DNA of 64,000 nucleotides from contig NC_051101.1 in assembly GCF_901709675.1 (NCBI RefSeq), positions 5,600,501-5,664,500 of the forward strand. Direction: 5' to 3'. The stretch comes from Syngnathus acus (taxonomy: Eukaryota > Chordata > Actinopteri > Syngnathiformes > Syngnathidae). Shown piece after piece: positions 14,173 to 25,357 of this stretch. A program made the position numbers and the translations under genes. Numbering within the stretch: position 1 is the first letter of the stretch; the number at the start of each line of letters is the position of its first letter. The notes under the pieces are model-generated. The model did not search any database. It was not told where the DNA came from and saw only the letters and a list, made by a program, of their open reading frames with translations.

Positions 14173-17100
14173 ACAATCAGCATATAAAAGGGATTAATTT
14201 ATTCTTAATGTTTAGTGTGGTTGTTGCTCATTCAGAACTGAATTGCATCAAAAAAATCTAAAAGTTGTGTTATCTTATTTAGCTGAACTGGAAAGTTCAA
14301 AATAGTCAAAACAGCTCCCAATGTACTGCAGTGAAGTTTTACAATACATTCAAAATAATAAACATAATTATTGAATGTCACTCCCAATCTCCAGTACATG
14401 CCAGAACAAAAAAAATATAACGGGACTCAAGAAATAATTAATTTCATTAGTATAGCATTATTACTCTAATATATATTTCCCTTGAAAGGAATTTTTAACA
14501 AGTCAGATCCGATCGGGTTTTGGGTGATGCAAAGGGTGACAGCCAGGGCGAGTCATCTTTTTAATGACTCCCAGGCGAGTATTCAGAAGTTGATATAGAT
14601 GTAATGATTTTGTAATCCTCACCCGGGCCATTGTTAACGGACCCCATCAAAAGAGCAAACGCCCAGCCCAATCTGGCGATGCATTGAAGGTTCTACTTTT
14701 CCTTTCTGGGCTCTTTCCCGTGGAAGTGACAGCAGCTGTGGCTTGAAATCGCAAGTCTGTAGAAACAATGACGCTGGCCCATCTGTTGACGCCTAATAAT
14801 GGGAGCCAGCGTATGTCCACGAGCGAATACACGCGGTGTGCTGGGCCCGAGAATCAGGGCAATATACACCCCACATAAAAGTTAGCATTCATTAGCTCAC
14901 AATACCTTAACGCACCCACCTAATTTACCGTGAAGCACTTGTTTTTTGAATTTATTTGCTTTTGAATAAATGAATATTAATGGCACCGTGACATTCGTTA
15001 ACCCCCAACTGAATAACCAGCCTCTTCTTTTTTGAAGCTGCAGAGACATGGACAGTTTTTTTTGTTTTGTTTTTTGTATGTGATGAAGGTTTTCATTTTT
15101 TAATTTCCGAAATTCAAACACGGCAATCATGGTGTTATTTTTTTGTAATTGTACTCGCTTGCGGTGTTGATCGGATTTATTTGATCGGCTACAAAAATAT
15201 ATATAACCCATTGTCTGTTAATGCAATTTGTTTGCAGTGGGTTCTTGATAATCTTTTGATTTATTTTTGAACGGATTAACTCCAAATGAGCTGGTGTTTT
15301 GTTGAGATCACAGGGATTTAGAATAATCCCTTAATACAAAGCACCATACAAAAATGTGAATGCAAGAAAGAAGGTGCCTTTTAGTAGACAAATTGGCACG
15401 CATACATTTGAAATGCTAAACTATATATCGTTCCATTTCATTTTAGAATTGATTTTTACAGGAGGGTGCTCACATATTTGGTTTATTTAAAGGTTATTTA
15501 TTTTTTCTAACAAGGGTATCTTGTTTTTTAATAAAGCGGTGGTTGTATAATTACAAAATTTGTCAAGTAAATGTAATGCAAATACGCAAATGTGATGGAT
15601 TTCAAACGAAATAACTTCACCAAAATAGACATTTAAATCAATATTTTAAAAAGACTGCCTCGGGAAAATTACGATATTTAATTGATTACCATCCCAGATT
15701 AAAGCGCTGGAAAGATTGATATTGGCTGCCTTTAACAGTGCAGTGACGGGCCCTCTACTGTCGATAGACATTACTGAACTTTAATTTGCCCGATATTTTG
15801 ACAATTGTGAGACGGATTTTCTTCTTCCTGTTATGAATTGTCCTTTATGTATACAATCCAAACTTGTGAGGAAATTTAAAACGAGTTTTGCCTACCTTTC
15901 TCGTCGTGCGTAGGGGTGGCCGTCGTGGGCATGTCGTACCATTGGGCCAAAGCGTTTGAATACCAAACACTGAGCTCTTCTCCTGCAGGAATTTCTCTCA
16001 TCACGCGGTAAAATATCTTAGAATATTAGGAAAACAAACGGGAGTGTCAAAAGTTTTATGAAAAATAAATAAATAACGGAAGTGATAAAGAACACGTGGA
16101 TTTAATATTTACCTGTCCACCAGGTAGGTCAGACACAGCCTCTAGATTTTGTTCTTGCGTGTTTCTGGCGGCTCGGATGTATCCGATCCAGTCTGACACG
16201 GGACAGCCGGACTCATCCAAACACTCTTCACGCACCAAACGGATCTGCTCAAAACAAGAAATTAGCCGATTACATTTAAATATCAATTAGCCTACATTTA
16301 TCCCATGCGTTTTGTATACTTTTAAACTGATATCCATTTCGATTCCTCCCACTAAGTGTGAATATGGCAACCAAGAGGTGCTGCGCTCACGCATGACCAA
16401 AACACGGTTAATGCGTCTTTATCCGCTCCGCTGATAATTTACTAAAGTGAATGACATACAGGCCTAATTGAGTTGATATGGGGAACAAATTTGAGGAGTG
16501 TCAGAGCGTTTTTAAACTGTTCAAGGACATTAAAGATTCAAGCGTAACATTTGACACGGAGATTGCACCTGATGAACGCCCTCAGCCCGGGGCCACGCAT
16601 TTAGATGCATCAATCACCACCACTGACAGCCTCAACAATAACTGGCTCAGCCTCTAGATGCATGTATAGTGGCAAATTGGTAACTATTGTTTCTCAATAA
16701 ATAAGACTGACAATTTAACTTTTTTGTTCAAATATAATATAAAATAAAGTCCGAGAATGATTTCACAATTGGACCCCTCTAGAAAACGTATTTTTTAATC
16801 TTTTTTTTTTTTTTTTCATCCAAGCTCTGATGACATTTTGGCTGTGGCCATATTTCATTAAAATTAAGCAACTCATCGAGATAACAGGCCCGCCAGGCAG
16901 AGAAATGTGAGGCTGCTGAGGGCATGAAAGCCGCACACAGCAGGCCAGCTCGCCCATTAGAACGGTTAAGTAGACGCCCAGACTGACAAGTTGGCCACTG
17001 ATTGGGCTCAATTATTTCCTGGCTGACAGGCCGAACCGATTAATAAGAGAAATCGATCTTGACAGTGTTCTTTTAAAAATTTCCAAATCCAGTTCTTTTA

Positions 17101-17508
17101 TTTCAACAGTAAAATAAATCAAGTATTTGCAGATATTTCTCCTATAATTTAAAAATTGACTTGACAAACAAATCTAAAAGGTTATTATTTTCTTTCTGAA
17201 GGAATTCCGATGTGTAATATAGACTAATTTCTAAAAAAGAATGACCACGGGTTTCATGAGCGAGTCAAAGCTGCACGTGGATATTTTTTTTCAAAAGTTA
17301 CAAATAAGATATATCGTACTATAAATGAAATTAAATGAAAAAGTTCATCCAGTTTTGAAGTTACCTTTTTCTTTGGCCCAACTTCTTTGCGGTCCGACAG
17401 GTACTTCCCCAATTTAAAGATGCCAGGGACCGGACCTATTCGGAGCCCGGCCGGGATTCCACAGTCTGAAACCACACTGACGGTGGTGGACGCCCGGGTG
17501 GCTTGCAT
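12281..17508 (-). CDS. prdm13: PRDM13, PR-domain zinc-finger transcription regulator
   Basis: Nuclear transcription regulator of the PRDM family; in vertebrates PRDM13 acts in dorsal neural tube and retinal amacrine cell specification downstream of PTF1A (family knowledge). Four coding exons on the minus strand: 17365-17508, 16113-16244, 15896-16016 and 12281-13761. All junctions are GT-AG with matching phases and give 625 aa; the human protein is about 707. Exons 1-3 (residues about 15-132) form the PR domain, including the segments [23 protein letters not shown] and [15 protein letters not shown]. One C2H2 finger lies at about 137-160 and three more at 499-521, 527-549 and 556-579, separated by a long low-complexity linker. 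The chosen ATG at 17508 has a good context (GCC before it) and matches the usual N-terminal length; an in-frame ATG at 17532 would add eight residues. The C-terminus is acidic. A possible AATAAA lies only 19 bases past the stop, at 12257-12262 on the minus strand. Confidence 0.95.
13836..13863. repeat. (AAT)n microsatellite in PRDM13 intron 3
   Basis: An AAT run about 75 bases upstream (in transcript sense) of the acceptor of the last PRDM13 exon. Confidence 0.85.
14107..14170. repeat. (CTA)n then (AAT)n compound microsatellite
   Basis: Adjacent CTA and AAT tracts in PRDM13 intron 3. Confidence 0.85.
14500..14845. promoter_or_regulatory. Candidate conserved element in PRDM13 intron 3
   Basis: A 345-base island of balanced composition between AT-rich flanks, with no repeats or reading frame. 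It contains a CAGCTG E-box (14731-14736) and CCATTGTTAACGG. Regulatory function is inferred only from this contrast and from the host gene. Confidence 0.25.
16810..17060. promoter_or_regulatory. Candidate conserved element in PRDM13 intron 1
   Basis: Complex repeat-free sequence with several homeodomain-like cores (TTCATTAAAATTAAGC, CCCATTAGAAC, GATTAATAAG). A smaller similar patch lies at 16545-16660. Function is inferred. Confidence 0.27.
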
Positions 17509-17860
17509 GGCGTGGGGTGAGATCAGAACCATGAAGGCTGATGGAAGCCGATTGAGAGAGTGCAGGGAAGAAGGTTGAAGGAGGAAGAGGAGAGAAAGAG
17601 AACCGGCCAATATCCGCTCTCAAAGTGAAGGGGTGGCGTTACGCACCCCGCTTTTCTAGTGATGGGTGTAGGAAAGGTAACCCCCTCCGCCTCCAACCCT
17701 CTGACCACCCCCTCCCCAGCCCGGGATGCTAGTGTGGCTCAGATGGGAAGAGAGTGGTCCTGAGTTTGCGGGGCCGTGTGCGCGGGCGCGCGCGCGTGCG
17801 TGTGAGTGTGAGAGCGCCGGGCAAATCCAGCAGCTGTGAGGACAGTGCAACGCACCGGCC
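17509..17860 (-). promoter_or_regulatory. PRDM13 5' region, GC-rich likely promoter/5'UTR
   Basis: This GC- and CpG-rich stretch lies directly upstream of the PRDM13 start codon. It includes an alternating GC/GT tract at about 17776-17810. No TATA box is evident. The promoter role is inferred from position and composition; the start site cannot be placed from sequence alone. Confidence 0.45.
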
Positions 17861-20579
17861 TGCATGGTCACATGGAGACTTTCCCTCGCCTCGCCGAATA
17901 ATGAATTGCTCCAAACTGGTCAGGAGACACAAAGGGCCAGGCGACCTTCCCATCCCCAAAATCCAATTTGTCAAGGGCAGAGAAAAGAGGATGCATAATC
18001 AAAGGTCCAGAGCAACCATTAATCCTCAGCATGTGGTTTTGTCTTCCAGACAGTTCCGATATTTTAACTGACAAATCCACTGTATAATTTGACCATAAAT
18101 CCTCATCCCTTCCCATTCTCTCCATTCAAGGCAGGTTTTAGGAATCAATGGCTACTTTAAATCTACTCTGCCAGCATTCTTTAGGCTTTTTATAAACTTC
18201 AAAGCGGGGTATTCTTCTCCTCCTTTGTGTCCTCATTTAGACAAAAGGATCGGGGAAGTTTAGAGGACTTGTTAACTTCTATTGACTCTCGGCGTGTGCC
18301 GGCTTGAGATCAGGCAGGTATACTGAAAGGGAAGCACCAGCAGCAGGAGAAGTTGGGGGAATAAAAAGGTCAAACTCAGACAACATCTTTCTAATTCTCG
18401 CCTACACAAATTATCATATTGTATTTTCTGTTTGAGACGCACTCTATATTTTGCGGCACGTGTCTCCCTTGTAATGAGCTTCAGAAAACGTTATGTATGA
18501 CGAATATATTTTTGGGTGACATTATTCCGGTAAAAATCATATTCATGTTAGTTCCTTAGTCACTGATACAATGTAAATAAAATAAAACGCAAAGCACGTG
18601 TTGCGTTATTTTCATGCATTGCGTTTTGCGCAAAGAGGAGAAAATACATTTTGTAAAGGAAAAAAACAAGAGTGCATCAATGTTTTCCTGCTGACAAATA
18701 TTATTTATTCAACGTAAGATACTTACCCATAATAACATAATAATAAAAGCCATAAAGGAAGCGCGTGGAAAAATGAGGCGCCAACATGTGGTTCGGCAGT
18801 AGTTTTTTTTTTTTTTTTTACTGACATGGGTCCTTTGATAATGCAGTGATGAGTCCAAACAAATGAAGAGAACAAGGACCTGTGGGCGAGCCATTCAGGT
18901 CTTGGACATGTTAACATTTGACCTGTCCACTCCGACAAGTGTCGTCAATTCTGGCGCACGGCCAGCAAGATTTTAATACAAAATTAAGTGTCATACAACG
19001 CCTAGCAATAATTACATTTTTAATCAAATGCGTTTAATTGAAATGGTAATCACTGGAATGTTATCACTTTGGAGATGATAGGAGATCAAACAAACAATGC
19101 ACATCAATTTCGGTGCATGCGTGGGTGAAAGTGAAGGCCTCCTGTTAGGTATTGCGCCTCCCTCCTGCGCGCACCGTCAACTCAAAGACACGCGAACAAT
19201 TTCATCAATATACGGAATGTTAGTGCCTGACTGTGTAGGGGAGGGGCGGGGGGGGGGGGGGTATTTATTAACGCATCGCTTTTTTTTTTTTTTTCTCCCG
19301 CCGGTTCCCATCCGCGCCGTGTGCTGTTGTAAAGCATGTTACATCCCCATCTCTAAATTCAGCCCTGCATTGTTCAAGGGAGGACTTTTCTGACTAAAAG
19401 TCACTCTGTTGTGCACAGAAGCCAACAAGAAAAGTCACAGGCTAACTGCATGTGTCAAGCATGAAAGCAGGCTTGGAAGCAATTGAGATGGAAAATTAAA
19501 TTAATTTAAATGGTTTGACTAGCGGTATTGTCTCTTCCCTTTTTTCCACAAGAAAAAGAAACATTAATTACATGGTCGGATCTTTATTCTACGACAGTAT
19601 TGTGGAGTCAATCAAGAGTGGCAACTTTGTAAAGCTATTTAATTACGACCTGGGAAGAACTGAATTATTTGAAGTGGAGAGGAAGGTTTTATGGGCGCCT
19701 AAGCTTGACTCTTGCCAGTCTTTTTTGGATGTTTTACTATAAGCGGTGGGGCTCTGATTTAACTGGTTGGCCATTATGAGCCATGAATATAGAGGAACAA
19801 CCTGTCTGCAAAGCAAGGCTAGAGCAATACCCCACCAGGGATCTCCATTCATGCTCGCTGACTATACTTGAGCGGTGCCAAGGGTTCACCACCACCTCTC
19901 CTGGACTGGTTTCAATGGCCCACTATTTAAGACCCCTGTGAGCTCACAAGAAAACACATTTTTTATGTCGACCCATAAAACTTTGTTTGGCTCTATTCAA
20001 CACGGCCCAATCATTGTCTCACTTTGCAGTGTGGCCTATTTCTGAAAGATTCCCACGTTTTAGAAGTGGCTTTGAGGGGGGGAAAAATGAAAGAAATTAA
20101 TTATTTCTCTTCATGGAAGTGGACATCTCCGCATACATCAGTCACACCTCTTTCAGCAGACAGCATCTTAACTGATTTGAGCCACGCGGGGACAAAGACA
20201 AAAAAAAACTTGTAATTTTTTTTGTGCACCGGTTGTGTTTCCTTGCTGAGAGTACAAGGGAAAAAAGCAAGCTGCACCAAGGACCGGCCATCTCGTTAAT
20301 GCGGGTGGGATATTAGCGACCCCCGTGAATAGTAATTGAGCTTGTATGGGACTCCCACCAGGTGACATCATTGCGATTCTAATCCAGATTCATATTGCAA
20401 AGCATATTAGAGTCATATCACAGGCTGTTCGTGTGTGGGTTATATTCAAAAGTTTTGGCAATCCAGTCTCTAAAAACTTTCCGCGCTGGGACTTTTTCAG
20501 TCCCATTTTCCGGGTTCAAACTCACTTTGTCTCGCATGAGGAGATTCGGACAAAGGCGTGTGAAGTCTTGTGAATTGAT

Positions 20580-20840
20580 GTGTTTCGCTGTACCTTATAA
20601 ATTCATACCTTTTCTCACTCGAGTGCCTCAGAAAGAAAGTGTCACTCAGGCCGATTCTCTCTGGTGTCCGACGCATTTAGCGGCACATCCATTTAAGCCG
20701 TTCATTCCCCAGCAAATGTATGCAGGCAGGGCCGCGCATGAATAGAGCAGCGTGTCAGCCGACTCTAATTGGGATTTAGCCACCAAAGCATATGCACAAA
20801 AGTGACTGAAGATCACCAGTTTCTAAGAGAGTCACAACTT
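20580..20840. promoter_or_regulatory. Candidate conserved element upstream of PRDM13
   Basis: Repeat-free, balanced sequence about 3.1-3.3 kb upstream of the PRDM13 start codon, with GACTCTAATTGGGATTTAG and an octamer-like CATATGCACAAA. No coding signal. Function is inferred. Confidence 0.27.
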
Positions 20841-23800
20841 TTGCCTCCTTGATGAATACACAGTTCCTTCCCGCTTCTCAGGGTAAAAACTGCATTTTTG
20901 CCGCGGGATGAAGGTTAGTGACCCAGTTGAATGTGCGGCGTGTTTCTGCAAAGCAAAAGTCTATGCAAAACAACTAATGGCAAAGAGCATGTTTCTAACA
21001 TGCAACCCACTGGCCTATATAGTCTTGAAAAGGACCCGATGTTTTATGGCTTTTATCTCACAAATTTCATAGTTGTTTGTTAAATGTCCTCATGGTGGAC
21101 TACGGATTGCCCGTTACTTAACGCGGAAATGGCCACAATTAAAAAAAGTCACATCAACTTGCATTTTAAAAAATAAAATAAATTAATAGAATAAGATAAA
21201 CATATAATAGAAATTCTAGGATTTTAATTTGCCAACAAAAAATAATTGCAAGTTTATTTTGTAATTTGTATGTTACTTCATTGCTATATCTTCATTATTT
21301 TTTAAATGTCACAATTAAATTGAACCGAAATGTAACAGCAATCCTCTTGCCAATAAGGAACATTACATAATTTTTGAAAAAAAAAAAAAAGTCTGTATCG
21401 TGTTTTTTTTTTAAATTAGCAAAATTTTAAACTGTAATTTGAGGTGACCCAAACACAATGATTCAAGAGGGATTTCGTTTTCGCTTTGATGGAAATATAT
21501 GATTTATTCAATGTTCTATTTTAACCCTGATCTATTGCAGCGCCGGCATTTTGTGAGGCACCATGGAGAGCTCCGCTGTCAGCGCTCACGCACACGAACG
21601 ATAAACAGTGCCCGCCCGCTCGCTCACGCACACACTGACGCTGTTAATTAAATACATGATGAATTTCATCCTTTCCACCATTTAATGCTATTGTATCTGA
21701 TTTCCTTAAGTCAAGTCTACGTATAAGAATATATACAGTCACTTCAGATTGGATCCACATTAGTAAATCGTTTTAACAAAATGTGATCTAATGACATGAC
21801 CATCGTACTGCACGTCATTATGAGGGCGATTGACATTTCTACAGTCGAACTAATTGTCCCCTCCAAGCATGAGTATATATGCAAACACTTACATTTTTCT
21901 AATTAAAAGGGCCATCCATTTGCTTTAACCTTTCATTTGTTTCTTAAATGTCTACATGGTAACTCTCGCATCTGTGTTAAATGTGTTAGGTTTGTCCCAT
22001 ATGGAATAATGCGTACTTTAAATGCAGTTTTCTTCACTCTCCTTCAATGTGGATGGACCCATTAAAACCAAAAACAATACTGAGACTCCATGTGCCAGAC
22101 AGAAACAATTCACAATGACACCCTGATTTCATTAATTTAAACTCATGCATTTGTGTAGCATTTTTAAAATTGGAAATGACGATCATGTGTTGCCTTCCTT
22201 CAGCTTCTCTGGGATTGGTATGCTTCATTTCTCTGCTACAAGCCCCTGAAGTAGGACACTGAGCATGTTTGGCATCTGCTGGCCAAATTCGATCGCTCTC
22301 AATCAGTAGCAGGAAGAAAAGGTGTGGAAGTGGATGGAATGAGGACAGGAAACGGCTGTATGCTGTCATTCAGTTGTAAGGACAAAATTTGACCGATGGA
22401 ATCTTTGGCCCTACAGAAAGTGTCAGGTTAACTGCCATACTCTTTCTCAGTTGTACTATTTTCTTTATACTTGCTTTAGCTCAGTAGATTATGAGCAAAA
22501 TAAAAATGTATTTAAGATTTGAGGATGGATCGAGCTATCCGTCTGTCCATCCATCTGTCCATATGTACATCGGAAAATGGGCTTAACATGACTCCTGATA
22601 AGTTTATTTCTACCAAAATGGTGGTGCACGTCACTTAAATGCTCTAAAAATTAGGTCATCATTGCAAGGCAGAGGTATATTTAACTCTCAAGGGTCAACG
22701 CCATAGCAAAGGCCATTCATGGTCATCTGCTCAAGGGCAAAGGTCATTACCCAGACATGGGGTTTGGTCACCATGGAGGTGTCAAGGTTTAAGGGTGAGA
22801 GACCAAGTGACCCTCTTGGGATTTCTTGCTGTCTGTCATCGAAGGCATCGTTGTTTTTCCAATGGTCACCCTCTACCGTGTAATCCTTGCCTTTTCATAA
22901 TGAAGAGAAAACGGTTTTCATAAAAGAAGCATGTTATAATTGTTAAACAGCCTGGCCTCGAAAGGAGATATGTAGATGTATGCCAGCACATTTAATAAGT
23001 GTCTATTCTTGCATATGTTTTCCAAGAATTATTCTGGTCAGGGTCATGGCTGAGATGGAGCTCATCCAAGTTAATTTTGGATGAAAGGCATACGACCTCC
23101 TGTATTGGTTGACAATTAATCACAGAGCATTCAGAGATTAGCGACAACTTACATTCATTTTGTCACCCATGGAAAGAGCAAGAAATGAACATCCACTTGT
23201 GAAGGTCAGCTTTGTGAACTATGACCCAATTAGTCCTTTCTAATTGTATGCACTGACTGCATAAAGATAGAAGGGAGCACAGAGAGCTACTTTGGTGCTG
23301 ATTGACGTGGTTTGCTACCATTTTGATTCACACTTCTGAAATGACAAATTTGCTCAAATTGCCTTTAATGATGTTATTATTCATATTTAGTATTCTATCA
23401 ATGTCAAGAAACAGACTTGTTTATGATTTTTTTACAGTAATTATTAACCATCATTTGACAAGGTAAGAAATAGATAAATATTCACATGCAAGACTTTGTA
23501 TCTATAAATCTATGCAAATGTTTTACGTCATACAGGCCTACAAATAAGAACGACATGGCAACGTTATACAGTCACCCTTCAAGCAATTGATCTTGGAACA
23601 CAAACAGTGGAGCTCCACATGTAGACAGAAATGAAATTGTACCTATAGGCACGCATCCCTGATCCTTGTGAAGATTGACTAATATTTCTGCTGAGGAGTT
23701 GTGATATTTTCTGTTTCTGTGTATGTATGTGGGTTGAATAATTATAATCCATCCCTTCATCCATCAACAATGAGGGTTCACCTGCAGGTTCACGCTACCT

Positions 23801-24189
23801 TTGAGGATGCACAACGGCAGTCGACAGACATGAAGACCAAGCGCTGGCCAGTCAGAGGAGGGAGTGTAGATGCAGAACTGACATGATCTGCTCTGATGGG
23901 ACGAGGGACTTTAATTGAATGCCAAGCAGAAGCTGGAGGGTGACCTGATGAGGGCGGTGGAGGGACAAAGAGCCCTGGCAAGATTTGACACAAATGAGTA
24001 CTTATTAGTCTGGTCTGTTTTTGGCAGATTAAAATCAAGAGTATGCAGAAATGCAGAAAAAATAAAATGGAATTAACTACCACTGAGGGGAAACAAGCCG
24101 GCAGAAGATGGGGGTGGGCGTTGTAGTCTGAATTTTACAGTTGACATGGCACGGTGATATAAGGGGAGAAAATAGTGGTCGGGTCTGCT

Positions 24190-24490
24190 CAGTGGGGCTA
24201 TCTATTGTTACCTAAAGCATCACTTAATCAGAAATTATACAGCACGCAATCCTCACAGGCATCCTTTGCAGGCAGCAATTAGTCATGGCAGCGTTAGGCC
24301 CCCAAGATTGATATCTATGAATTGGACCATTGCCAGTATGTACACTCAATGTCACAAAGCAAAAGCTATGCCATTGTCACACTTGTTTGAGAGCAGGAGA
24401 GCTTAATTGCATCAAACCTTTAGCAAAGGTTTATCGCCTTATCGGCTACAGTTAATCAGCAAACAATCTTTGACTTTTTGGGAGGGAAAA
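24190..24490. promoter_or_regulatory. Candidate conserved element upstream of PRDM13
   Basis: Complex sequence 6.7-7.0 kb upstream of the PRDM13 start codon with dense TAAT-type cores: GCAATTAGTCATGG, GAGCTTAATTGCATC and CAGTTAATCAGC. There is no reading frame or simple repeat. By position it falls in the counterpart of the human PRDM13-CCNC interval. Function is inferred. Confidence 0.3.
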
Positions 24491-25229
24491 AAAACCTGGA
24501 CATAAAAACAAAAGACAAAAAGTGTGAGTCTATAATGTTGCATGTGGACAATCAGATGTCAGTGTGTGTCACGTGGCATCTTTTTCAACATTTGCTGGGA
24601 ATTGATTTCTTACATGAAATCAATTATGACATTCAGTGATAGTTTTATCTATTGACTTTGCACTTTCTGTCACATTTAATTCTTCAGAAAACAAGGACCT
24701 TGGTCAAACATTTGCTGAGACAGGTCAAACAGGAGGATTTATGGATATTCCATGGAGGCTTGGTGGTAGTGACCATTAAACCTGAAACATAAATAGACTC
24801 ATTCCGGTTTGCAGAGCGCGTAATCTGGGGTCACACCATTTATTTTTTAATAAACTCAATCAAATATATATACACGACTGAAAAGAAAAAAACTCCTTGG
24901 TAAATCAAAACTTTAATAATTTTGAGCAATTCTGAGTTCTACAGCATCTGTTTACAAAATTTGAAGATAAACTTGACCGTAGAATTGTTCACAGTATTTA
25001 ATATAACATTCATTGCATAGTACATCATTGGGAAATAGCTTGCATTTATTCAAGTCAAGGGTAATGATATTGGCATTGTTTGCATGTCATCTATCAGTAC
25101 TTAATAATTAACAGTATTAAATATTACCGGTAAGTGTATGGTTAGTCAATAATGATAGATCAAACAAAATTCATAAATATTTCAAGTATAATGTGTTTAG
25201 ACAATAAATCAAAATCTCAAAAGAGTCAA

Positions 25230-25300
25230 TAATTTACATACTGTATGTAATAAGAGTGTAAAATCTTTTTACACTCTTATTCCCTACAGTATGTAAATTA
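25230..25300. repeat. Imperfect palindrome, about 33-bp arms
   Basis: The left arm (25230 onward, TAATTTACATACTGTATG then TAAGAGTGTAAA) pairs with the right arm (TTTACACTCTTA, then ACAGTATGTAAATTA ending at 25300) around a loop of a few bases. It lies 58 bases past the TSTD3 stop in transcript sense, inside its probable 3'UTR. It could be a small MITE remnant or a structured UTR element. Confidence 0.75.
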
Positions 25301-25357
25301 CAGATAAATTGCAGCATTAAGACAACAACAAAAAAAGTGTGAGTCTGTGCAAACCCT

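Larger units (their letters stand above)
17861..25229. other. Intergenic desert between PRDM13 and TSTD3
   Basis: About 7.4 kb with no gene. Cyclin C, expected here from human synteny, is not visible: no frame resembles its cyclin boxes. It holds homopolymer runs (G and T at 19244-19294, T/A runs at 18801-18819 and 21379-21394) and several islands of complex repeat-free sequence, for example 17930-18370, 20580-20840, 22200-22900 and 24190-24490. Confidence 0.6.

Noticed and set aside
14700-14740. Possible PTF1 bipartite site (TTTCCC near CAGCTG) in PRDM13 intron 3
   Set aside because: PRDM13 is a known PTF1A target, but the TC-box lies on the wrong side of the E-box for the canonical motif, so it was not called.
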